Assembly: GCA_015075365.1 (NCBI GenBank)
Contig: JABTUN010000003.1
Coordinates: 124,001 to 188,000 of the forward strand
DNA from: Verrucomicrobiaceae bacterium
Lineage (GTDB): Bacteria > Verrucomicrobiota > Verrucomicrobiia > Verrucomicrobiales > Verrucomicrobiaceae
Direction of reading: 5' to 3'
DNA length: 64,000 nucleotides
This document shows, in pieces, positions 50,411 through 57,271 of the stretch; the first letter of the stretch is position 1; each line of letters begins with the position of its first letter. A program made the position numbers and the translations under genes. The notes under the pieces are model-generated. The model was not told the DNA's origin and ran no database searches. It was given only the letters and a program-made list of their open reading frames with translations.

Positions 50411-52534
50411 ATGGCCCATCCCTTCCTCACGCAGGACTTTCACATTCGCTGGTCCACCCTCACGCCGGATCACATCCAGGCGGATATCCGGGAGGCGCTG
50501 ACGCGCGCGCAGGCGCGGCTGGACGCGGTGATCGAGCAGGACCGCGGGAAGATGAACTTTGACACGGTGGTGCTGGGCCTGGACGAGGCGACGCGGGAGC
50601 TGAACGAGAGCTGGGGGCTGGTGCAGCACCTCGACTCCCTGTGCAACTCCCCCGCGCTGCGGGAGGCGCACAACGCCATGCTGCCGGAGGTGAGCGCCTT
50701 TTTCGCCAAGATCCCGCTCAACGAGCACCTGTGGGACCTGCTGGTGACCTATAGCAAGACGGAGGGGGCCAAGAAGCTGCCGCCGGTGCGCAAACGCGCG
50801 CTGGAGGAGTGCATGGAGGGCTTTATCCAGGCGGGCGCGGACCTGCCGCCGGACAAGAAGAAGCGCATGGAGGCGCTGGAGTCGGAGCTGTCCCAGGCCA
50901 CGCAGAAGTACTCGGAGCATGTGCTCGACTCCACGAACAAGTGGGAGCTGCTCATCGACGATCCGGTGAAGCTGAAGGGGCTGCCGCAGTCCGCCATCGA
51001 TGCGGCGCGCGCGGATGCGGCGGCGAAGGGGCTGGGCACGGCCGAAAAGCCGGTGTGGCGTTTCACGCTGAAAGCGCCCTCCATGATCCCGGTGATGGAG
51101 TACCTCGAAGATCCGGTGATCCGCCGCCAGATGTGGGAGGGCACGACCTCCATCGGCCGCGGCGGGGAACACGACAACACGGAGCTGGTGTGGAAGATCC
51201 TGCGCCTGCGCCATGAGAAGGCGCAGATCATGGAGAAGGCGAACTTTGCCGACCACATCCTGGCGCATCGCATGGCGAAAAACGGCCGCAGCGCGCTGGG
51301 GTTCGTCGAGGACCTGCAAAGCCGCGTGCGGGATGCCTTCCAACGTGAGACCATCGAGCTGCAGGAATTCCGCGCGGACGCGGAGCACCGGGCGGCGGAC
51401 CTGTTCGAGCCGTGGGAGGTGGCTTTTTGGTCGGAGAAGCAGCGGAAGGCCCGGTTCGACTTCGATGAGGAGGAACTGCGCCCGTATTTCCCGCTCGACA
51501 GGGTGCTGGGCGGGATGTTCCGCCTGGCGGAGATGGTTTTCGACCTGCGCATCGTCGGGCGCGAGGTGGTGTGCATCGAGCCGGGCAAGACCGCGGCCGG
51601 CCCGGCCACCAGCACGCAGCCCGGCAAGCCGGGGCCGGTGGAGGTGTGGCATCCGCAGGTGAAGTTCTACGAGGTGTACAACGAGAAGGGCGCGCACATC
51701 GGCTCCTTTTACGCGGACTGGCATCCGCGGGACTCGAAACGCGGCGGCGCGTGGATGAACTACCTCAAGATGGGCGTCCCGCCGCGTGGCGATCACGACC
51801 GCCGCCTGCACCTGGGCCTGATCTGCGGCAACATGTCCCCGCCCGTGGGGGACAAGCCGGCGCTGCTGACGCATGACGAGGTCTGCACGGTGTTTCATGA
51901 GTTCGGCCACCTGCTGCACCAGCTGTGCGGCAATGTGGAGGTGCCCTCGCTCAACGGGGTGAGCGTGTATTGGGACTTTGTCGAGCTGCCCTCGCAACTG
52001 CTGGAGAACTTTTGCTGGGAGCGGGAGAGCCTCGACCTCTTTGCGCGCCATCACCAGACCGGCGAGGCCATTCCCGCGAAGCTTTTCAAAAAGATGCTGG
52101 CGGCCAAGAACTACCGCAGCGCCAGTGACATCATGCGCCAGCTCGGCTTTGCGAAGCTGGACCTCGAACTGCACATGCATCACGCCACGGACACCGGCGC
52201 GGAGCTGGACGCGCTCTCGCGCCAGGTCCTGGACGGCTACCTGACGCCGCTGAAGACGGAGGCGCCGACGATGGCGCGGCGTTTCGGCCATCTCTTCAGC
52301 AGCCCCACGGGCTACGCCGCCGGCTACTACAGCTACAAATGGGCGGAGGTGCTCGACGCGGACGCCTTCACCCGTTTCCAGAAGGAAGGCGTGCTCAATC
52401 CCGCCGTCGGCCGCGACTTTCGCGATAAAATCCTCAGCAAGGGCAACAGCGAGGACCCGGCGAAGCTCTTCCGCGACTTCATGGGCCGCGATCCCGACGC
52501 GAAAGCGCTGCTGGTGCGCGCCGGACTGCTGTAG
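50411..52534 (+). CDS. M3 family oligopeptidase (oligopeptidase A-like)
   Basis: A 707-aa zinc metallopeptidase. The motif HEFGH lies at residues 496-500 in VCTVFHEFGHLLHQLCG, and the downstream glutamate is in VELPSQLLENFCWE. SFYADWHPRDSKRGGAWMNY and SPTGYAAGYYSYKWAEVLDADAF are family blocks. It is cytoplasmic, with no signal peptide, and probably clears signal peptides and short oligopeptides. The ATG at 50411 follows a run of A residues and matches the family N-terminus (MAHPFLTQDF). The 290-bp spacer upstream to selO may hold promoters for both divergent genes, but I cannot assign a clear one. Confidence 0.94.
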   Translation: MAHPFLTQDFHIRWSTLTPDHIQADIREALTRAQARLDAVIEQDRGKMNFDTVVLGLDEATRELNESWGLVQHLDSLCNSPALREAHNAMLPEVSAFFAKIPLNEHLWDLLVTYSKTEGAKKLPPVRKRALEECMEGFIQAGADLPPDKKKRMEALESELSQATQKYSEHVLDSTNKWELLIDDPVKLKGLPQSAIDAARADAAAKGLGTAEKPVWRFTLKAPSMIPVMEYLEDPVIRRQMWEGTTSIGRGGEHDNTELVWKILRLRHEKAQIMEKANFADHILAHRMAKNGRSALGFVEDLQSRVRDAFQRETIELQEFRADAEHRAADLFEPWEVAFWSEKQRKARFDFDEEELRPYFPLDRVLGGMFRLAEMVFDLRIVGREVVCIEPGKTAAGPATSTQPGKPGPVEVWHPQVKFYEVYNEKGAHIGSFYADWHPRDSKRGGAWMNYLKMGVPPRGDHDRRLHLGLICGNMSPPVGDKPALLTHDEVCTVFHEFGHLLHQLCGNVEVPSLNGVSVYWDFVELPSQLLENFCWERESLDLFARHHQTGEAIPAKLFKKMLAAKNYRSASDIMRQLGFAKLDLELHMHHATDTGAELDALSRQVLDGYLTPLKTEAPTMARRFGHLFSSPTGYAAGYYSYKWAEVLDADAFTRFQKEGVLNPAVGRDFRDKILSKGNSEDPAKLFRDFMGRDPDAKALLVRAGLL

Positions 52535-52626
52535 GGCATGCCTGCGGTGCGGGAGTGACGAAGTCCTGGAGTGGTGGGATTTGGAAAACCATCGCTCCAC
52601 CACTCCAAAGCTTCACAAGCGGCGCG

Positions 52627-52793
52627 TAGACCGTTTCTCAAAAAGAATGTCTGAAATGACCGGCGAGCGCGGCGGCTTCAGTGGCAAGGAAAGAGCGAGG
52701 AGGCTATTGGAACACTAGCTGACGAGCGAATGACGCCGCCAATGTGGCTGCCCCGCCGCCGGGAATCTGACAGACATTTTGAGAACCGGTCTA
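52627..52793. repeat. 167-bp imperfect palindromic element with terminal inverted repeats
   Basis: Left end TAGACCGTTTCTCAAAA, then AGAATGTCTG; the right end (reverse complement) reads TAGACCGGTTCTCAAAA, then TGTCTG: one mismatch and one 4-bp gap in the arms. The interior is also partly self-complementary (CCGGCGAGCGCGGCGGC against CCGGCGGCGGGGCAGCC). It occupies most of the 322-bp gap between the M3 peptidase and the RRM gene and encodes nothing credible. It could be a MITE-like or REP-like element. Its right end touches the RRM terminator. Confidence 0.6.
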
Positions 52794-52798
52794 GGCGT

Positions 52799-52829
52799 AA
52801 AAAAGCGGCTCCCCATGACAGGGAGCCGC
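52799..52829 (-). terminator. rho-independent terminator of the RRM gene
   Basis: Read on the minus strand: GCGGCTCCC, loop TGTCATG, GGGAGCCGC, then TTTTTT. It starts about 28 bp after the stop codon of the RRM gene. Confidence 0.92.
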
Positions 52830-52856
52830 CGTGAAACTGATTGGAGTGAGCCGGGC

Positions 52857-53324
52857 TCAATAGCCGCCGCCGTCGTCCTCGCCAAAGCCATCGCGCTGGC
52901 GACCGCCGCGGAAACCGCCGCCGCCACCACCGCCACCGCCTTTGCCGGCATAGCCGCCGCGACCACCGCCGCCGCCGCCACCACCACCGTAGCCGCCGCG
53001 GCCGCCGCCGCCGCCACCACCACCGTAGCCGCCGCGGCCACCGCCGCCACCACCACCAAAGCCGCCGGGACGCTCTTCCTTCGGACGCGCTTCATTGATG
53101 GCGAGCAAACGACCGCCAAAATCCTTGCCATTGAGGCCGGTGATCGCGGCCTGCATGGCCTCCGGAGTGTCCATGGTCACAAACGCGAATCCGCGGGGGC
53201 GGCCGGTCGCGCGGTCCATGGGCAGGAATACATCAGTGACTCCGCCGTACTGGGAGAACGCGGCGGTGATGTCCTCCGCGGTGGCTTTGAAGGGCAGATT
53301 GCCCACATACATTTTGGTGTTCAT
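52857..53324 (-). CDS. RRM-type RNA-binding protein with glycine-rich tail
   Basis: A 155-aa protein. One RNA-recognition motif covers residues 1-80 with RNP2 MYVGNLPF and RNP1 RGFAFVTM. A tail of about 65 residues follows, made of imperfect repeats of the type GGGGGRGGYGG ending in DDGGGY. This RRM plus Gly-rich layout is shared with bacterial and plant cold-induced RNA-binding proteins. RNA chaperone activity and possibly condensate formation are inferred from that. The tail is encoded by near-perfect DNA repeats of about 36 bp (about 52910-53070), so its length may vary between strains. An inverted repeat lies upstream. Confidence 0.93.
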   Translation of the reverse strand: MNTKMYVGNLPFKATAEDITAAFSQYGGVTDVFLPMDRATGRPRGFAFVTMDTPEAMQAAITGLNGKDFGGRLLAINEARPKEERPGGFGGGGGGGRGGYGGGGGGGGRGGYGGGGGGGGGRGGYAGKGGGGGGGGGFRGGRQRDGFGEDDGGGY

Positions 53325-53400
53325 ATCGAGTTGAAGGTTGCTGTGTGCCCGGGACCAGCATCGTCAAGCTCCACTTCGGATTCAGGAACACTCAAGCATC

Positions 53401-53438
53401 AACCTGATTGAACCACTTAACTTAGCCTTTATCAGGTT
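53401..53438. promoter_or_regulatory. inverted repeat upstream of the RRM gene
   Basis: AACCTGAT at 53401-53408 and ATCAGGTT at 53431-53438 form a perfect 8-bp inverted repeat with a 22-bp AT-richer spacer, 77 bp upstream of the RRM start codon. It could be an operator or part of the 5' leader. No matching motif was noticed elsewhere in the window. Confidence 0.4.
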
Positions 53439-53500
53439 AACGTAGCGGCGATTTACTCGCCCTTTTTCGGGAATTGGCAACCAAATGTTTTGCCACCGGG

Positions 53501-54541
53501 TCAGCCCTGCCGTCCATCCGGGGCATCGTAAATGTAGCCGGCGGGCGGGATCGGGCCCGGCAGGTCGCCGTCGCTCGTGGAGGGCGTGGACCCGTTTCCA
53601 GGCCGTGTGCCCGTGCCGCGCAGATTGACAATCTTTTTCATCAGATCGAACCAGAACTGCGCGCCCAGCGCCGCCGCCGCGCCTGCCATCAGCCAGCCCA
53701 GCAGGCTCTCAAACAACGTGCTGACCGGATGGGTGGCCCATGCCCTGGCTGTGGACTTGCTCCAGCCGACCGGGAACCCGGCATCGGACAGCTCAGAGAC
53801 AGCCTCGTCAAAAACGGCGCGCGCTCCCTTGGACTGCTCCACGCCCATTCTGGCCGCCAGCTCGCTCTGCGCCTTCACCGAGGCCTCGGCTTTTTGCACA
53901 AACGCGGCGCGCAGCTCGTCATTGGTGGACAGCGCCTTCGTGATGGCGATCACATTCAGATTGCACATGACCGCCAGCACGATGCCGAGGCAAAAATTCC
54001 ACACCTGGGTGAGTCGCTTGTACCAGCCCGTCGTGCGGTCCATCATCGCGTCAAACCATTGAATGGCGAGGAACTGAAACACGCTCTGCGGCTGCTGGCC
54101 GGGCAGCAGGTTCCGCTCCGCGTCGCGGCTCAGCGCCAGCAAGGGCGCGCGTGAGGTCTCCGGCAGCGCTTCGATGCCTGCCACGACCTGTTTCCAGCGA
54201 GAGTCGCCACCCGCCGCCGCGCCCTTTGTCTCCAGCAGGTCCATCAGCACCTGGCTGAACTGCTGGTTGCCCAGATACGATGGAAAATCCCGCGCCACAC
54301 CCGCGTCGGCCGTCGTGTGGCGGTGCATCGCCGCCATGAGCGGGTGGGTCACAAAGTCCTTTAGCGGCTCCGTGCCCGTCCCATGCCCCTTTTGCGGCAA
54401 AAGGTGGGACAAGGCCTTCCACAGCATCTTCCCCCTCTGATTCGTCCAGGACAGGATCATCTCGCTCACCGTCGAGACCAGCACGCTGAACAGGAAGAAA
54501 ATGAACGAGAGCCCGAGGGCGACGTCGAGGGTCTGGAGCAT
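53501..54541 (-). CDS. hypothetical membrane protein
   Basis: A 346-aa protein with an N-terminal membrane helix (LDVALGLSFIFFLFSVLVSTVSEM), a central helix (VWNFCLGIVLAVMCNLNVIAITKAL), and a C-terminal one (LFESLLGWLMAGAAAALGAQFWFD). Soluble helical regions lie between them, and the tail is rich in Pro and Gly. The pattern SEMILSWTNQRGKMLWKALSHLLP after the first helix recurs in uncharacterised bacterial membrane proteins, but no function is assigned. It lies 77 bp downstream of the NagB-like gene on the same strand, behind a large hairpin. Confidence 0.75.
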   Translation of the reverse strand: MLQTLDVALGLSFIFFLFSVLVSTVSEMILSWTNQRGKMLWKALSHLLPQKGHGTGTEPLKDFVTHPLMAAMHRHTTADAGVARDFPSYLGNQQFSQVLMDLLETKGAAAGGDSRWKQVVAGIEALPETSRAPLLALSRDAERNLLPGQQPQSVFQFLAIQWFDAMMDRTTGWYKRLTQVWNFCLGIVLAVMCNLNVIAITKALSTNDELRAAFVQKAEASVKAQSELAARMGVEQSKGARAVFDEAVSELSDAGFPVGWSKSTARAWATHPVSTLFESLLGWLMAGAAAALGAQFWFDLMKKIVNLRGTGTRPGNGSTPSTSDGDLPGPIPPAGYIYDAPDGRQG

Positions 54542-54547
54542 AAATCA

Positions 54548-54614
54548 GTTCGCTGTTCTCAGTTCCCGGTTCGCTGTTGTCCCAACCGGGAACCGCGAAC
54601 AGAGAACTGCGAAC
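54548..54614. repeat. GTTC/GAAC-rich inverted repeat between two genes
   Basis: GTTCGCTGTTCTCAGTTCCCGGTT at the left pairs with AACCGGGAACCGCGAACAGAGAACTGCGAAC at the right with an offset of several bases. It would form a long imperfect hairpin in the spacer between the NagB-like gene and the membrane protein gene. On the minus strand no T-run follows, so it is not a typical terminator of those genes. It may instead be an RNA-processing or stability element. Confidence 0.5.
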
Positions 54615-54618
54615 ATTT

Positions 54619-55557
54619 TTAGTGCATTTCCACCTCGCAGTGGCCCAGGCCGCCGCGGTAGTAGTTGAACTGCACGTTCGGGTGATCAGCCAGCAGCGAC
54701 ATCGGCACGGAACTGTCCGCCAGGCGCTTCGAGATCATGAGCGCGGTCAGGCGCTGGCCCAGCGGGTTGTCATGCATGCCCGCGTGCCAGATGCTCACCT
54801 TCTCCGCCATCCACGTTTCCTTTGGACCCACGGTGATCGCCATCTTCGGCACCATCGTGATGTTCCCACCGCCGGAGGTGCGGGCGTTCTGCGCCAGCGT
54901 CACAGGATGCAATTCAACGACGCGCGTGCCCAGCTTGCGATACTCCGCGGGCGGCGGCGGCTCGTTTTTCCACTTCCCGGTGCGCTTCAGGGGGTCGTTG
55001 AAGGCCCAGTGCTTGATGTCGCCCTGGCCGCCCTGCATCACGACGCAGCGCACACCGCTGTGCCAGCTTTTGACATATTCCGTCACGTCCGCCTTCGGGA
55101 AATGCAGGTGGCTGTCCGGCATGCACAGTTTTTTCTGCATGCGGTCGAAGCACAGCGTACGATCCGCCCGTTCAAAGGACAGCGGATGCTCCATGCTGAC
55201 CTCCTTCTTCGTGTTTTCATCATACCACTCGTCCATGCCCCAGAAGTGGCCGTCCTTGATGGAGATGCCCAGATCGTTGATCAGCCGCGCCACGAGCGGA
55301 AGCTGCTCCGTGGGGCCGATCGGGCCGCAGATGCCGGTGGGATTGTCCGGCGTGGCCTGCCGCCAGGCGTGGATGTACTCCAGCGCCTCGGCGAGGTAGA
55401 AATCCTCCAGCGTGTCATACATCACCACCTTGAAACCGGGCCGCGAGAGCTGGCGCAGGTCGCGCTCGGTGAGCCGTGCGGCGTCGTTGATGAGGTCGAA
55501 GTCCAGGGTGGTGTAGTCCCACCAGTCCGGGGCGATGTGGCTGAGTTTGCGCGGCAT
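54619..55557 (-). CDS. NagB-like (glucosamine-6-phosphate deaminase family) protein with altered active site
   Basis: A 312-aa protein of the NagB/6-phosphogluconolactonase fold. GPIGPTEQLPLVARLIND occupies the phosphate-loop position, DGHFWGMDEWYDEN the MDE segment, and MQGGQGDIKHWAFND the position normally reading GxGxDGHIAFNEP. In that motif the D-G-H spacing is changed to D-I-K-H and the glutamate to aspartate, so catalysis may differ from true NagB. The N-terminus LSHIAPDWWDYTTLDFDLI is characteristic of this subgroup. Isomerase or deaminase activity on amino-sugar phosphates is plausible. Confidence 0.72.
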   Translation of the reverse strand: MPRKLSHIAPDWWDYTTLDFDLINDAARLTERDLRQLSRPGFKVVMYDTLEDFYLAEALEYIHAWRQATPDNPTGICGPIGPTEQLPLVARLINDLGISIKDGHFWGMDEWYDENTKKEVSMEHPLSFERADRTLCFDRMQKKLCMPDSHLHFPKADVTEYVKSWHSGVRCVVMQGGQGDIKHWAFNDPLKRTGKWKNEPPPPAEYRKLGTRVVELHPVTLAQNARTSGGGNITMVPKMAITVGPKETWMAEKVSIWHAGMHDNPLGQRLTALMISKRLADSSVPMSLLADHPNVQFNYYRGGLGHCEVEMH

Positions 55558-55671
55558 GACTCGTGTTGGGTTGTGCGGTGATTCTCATGGAGAACGCCCC
55601 GTTTGCCAAGACCTCATCATTCAGATTGAAATATTTCTTCGCTCCGGCTTCCGCGCGCGCTACCTGCGGCC

Positions 55672-56499
55672 ATGCACGATGACGCCACGATGCTCCACCA
55701 CCCCGACGCCCTCACCCGCCTGCGCTATGTGGTGCACCGGCTGCGTGCCCCGGGCGGATGCCCGTGGGACATGGAGCAGACGCACGAGTCACTGATCCCG
55801 CATGTGATCGAGGAAGCCTACGAGGTCGCCGAGGCCATCCGCGGCGGCGATCCGGCCCAAATTTGCGACGAACTCGGCGACATCCTGCTGCAACCCGTGC
55901 TGCATGCCGAGATCGCGAGTGAGACTGGCGCGTTCGATCTCGACCAAATGGCTCACGGCCTATGCGACAAGCTCATCCGCCGTCACCCGCACGTCTTTGG
56001 CGACACCACCGCCGCCACGAGCGACGCGGTGCTTACGCAGTGGGACGCGATCAAGCGTCAGGAAAAAGGCACGCAGCACGAAGGCATGCTCCACGGCGTC
56101 GGTGGAGGACTCCCAGCACTGATGCGCGGCCAGAAACTGCAAAAGAAAGCCGCGCGCGTCGGTTTCGACTGGCCAGAAGCCGCGCCGGTCTTCGACAAGA
56201 TCCGCGAGGAGACCGCTGAACTCGAAGCCGCCGTGCAAAGCGGCGACAAGAAGCACATCGAGGAGGAAATCGGCGATCTCTTCTTCAGCGTCGTCAATCT
56301 CGCCCGCAAACTCGGCATCGAATCCGAGTCCGCCCTCGCCGCCGCGAACGACAAGTTCGTGAAACGCTTCCACGCGATGGAAACCCACCTCCGCGAGCAA
56401 GGCAAGAAACTGGGCAAGCTCAGTCTCGAGGAAATGGACGAGGCGTGGGACGCAGTGAAGGAAAAGGCACGGTTTGCGCAGCAAAACGCTGTGTGTTAG
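55672..56499 (+). CDS. mazG: nucleoside triphosphate pyrophosphohydrolase MazG
   Basis: A 275-aa all-alpha NTP pyrophosphohydrolase with two MazG-like repeats. The first has LRAPGGCPWDMEQTHESLIPHVIEEAYEV and DELGDILLQ (metal-binding EExxE/ExxD motif). The second has IREETAELEAAV and IEEEIGDLFFSVVNLAR. GFDWPEAAPVFDKIREE links them. It hydrolyses abnormal or excess NTPs and, in enterobacteria, ppGpp. It is 8 bp upstream of a UPF0175-DUF3368 toxin-antitoxin pair and a SNF2 helicase, all on the plus strand. Confidence 0.93.
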   Translation: MHDDATMLHHPDALTRLRYVVHRLRAPGGCPWDMEQTHESLIPHVIEEAYEVAEAIRGGDPAQICDELGDILLQPVLHAEIASETGAFDLDQMAHGLCDKLIRRHPHVFGDTTAATSDAVLTQWDAIKRQEKGTQHEGMLHGVGGGLPALMRGQKLQKKAARVGFDWPEAAPVFDKIREETAELEAAVQSGDKKHIEEEIGDLFFSVVNLARKLGIESESALAAANDKFVKRFHAMETHLREQGKKLGKLSLEEMDEAWDAVKEKARFAQQNAVC

Positions 56500-56507
56500 C
56501 ATCCCGC

Positions 56508-56783
56508 ATGACTGTGACTCTCGACATCCCTGAAGATCTCTCCGCCGAGCTCTCCGCAAAGATGGGAAACCCGGGCCGTGTGGCGATCGAAGCACTCGCC
56601 GCGCAGGCCTACGCCGCCGCTTGTTTTTCGGTGGAGCAAGTGCGCCGTCTTTTGGGTCTGGAATCCAAGTGGGAGGCCATCGAGGTGCTGTCGCGGCATT
56701 CGGTGTGGCCGGGTGTTTCGGCTGATGAGATCGTTGCTGACGCGAGGACTTCCGAGGCGTTTTTGTCGCAGCACGCGAAATGA
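56508..56783 (+). CDS. UPF0175 family antitoxin
   Basis: A 91-aa protein. MTVTLDIPEDLSAEL, then VAIEALAAQAYAAACFSVEQVRRLLGLESKWEAIEVLSRHSV is the UPF0175 HTH signature (L.G...R.E...FL..H). Its stop overlaps the start of the DUF3368 gene by 4 bp. UPF0175-DUF3368 pairs are regarded as type II toxin-antitoxin modules. Confidence 0.88.
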   Translation: MTVTLDIPEDLSAELSAKMGNPGRVAIEALAAQAYAAACFSVEQVRRLLGLESKWEAIEVLSRHSVWPGVSADEIVADARTSEAFLSQHAK

Positions 56784-57271
56784 CCGTCATTTCCGACAAC
56801 TCCCCGCTCTCGGCGCTCGCGGAGACAGGACTGATCGATCTGCTGCATGCACTGTATGGCCAGATCACCGTGCCGCAGGCTGTGGTGCGTGAAAGTCTGC
56901 ATCCCGGCGCACCAGCCGCGCTTCGGGCATTCATGGCACAGCCTCCTGCATGGCTTCAAATCGTGCCTGATCCGCCGCTGCTTCCTGAAACTGCCTCGCT
57001 CGATGCAGGCGAGGCTTCGGCGATCTCACTGGCCTGGCTTTCTCGTGCGAACGCCTTCTTAATTGTTGATGACCTCGCCGCCAGGCACCTGTGCACCGCT
57101 TTGGGTATTCAACATGCGGGCACGGCAGGCGTTATGTTGAATGCGGCACTTCGTGGACTGGTCGATTTCGACACCGCGATCAGCAAGCTGCAGTCCACTC
57201 GATTCAGACTGTCAAACAATGTGGTCGAAGAGCTTCGCTCCAGACTGCATGGCCCTGTTGATGGTTCATGA
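56780..57271 (+). CDS. DUF3368 family PIN-like toxin
   Basis: A 163-aa protein of the PIN-like fold. VISDNSPLSAL (D6), the VPQAVVRE segment, LDAGEASAISLAW (E), and FLIVDDLAARHLCTALGI (two D) give the four acidic active-site residues, and GTAGVMLNAALRGL is the DUF3368 C-terminal block. It is expected to be a ribonuclease neutralised by the upstream UPF0175 protein. It is intact, unlike the VapC at 37.7 kb. Its stop overlaps the start of the helicase gene by 4 bp. Confidence 0.88.
   Translation: MTVISDNSPLSALAETGLIDLLHALYGQITVPQAVVRESLHPGAPAALRAFMAQPPAWLQIVPDPPLLPETASLDAGEASAISLAWLSRANAFLIVDDLAARHLCTALGIQHAGTAGVMLNAALRGLVDFDTAISKLQSTRFRLSNNVVEELRSRLHGPVDGS

Noticed and set aside
50225..52603. 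792-codon open frame on the minus strand
   Set aside because: It is the exact antisense of the M3 peptidase, which has HEFGH and full-length family similarity. The antisense translation is a low-complexity mix of Arg, His, Leu and Val with no motifs, typical for GC-rich DNA.
52910..53070. possible CRISPR or tandem repeat array
   Set aside because: The roughly 36-bp units encode the in-frame Gly-rich tail of the RRM protein. There are no unique spacers.
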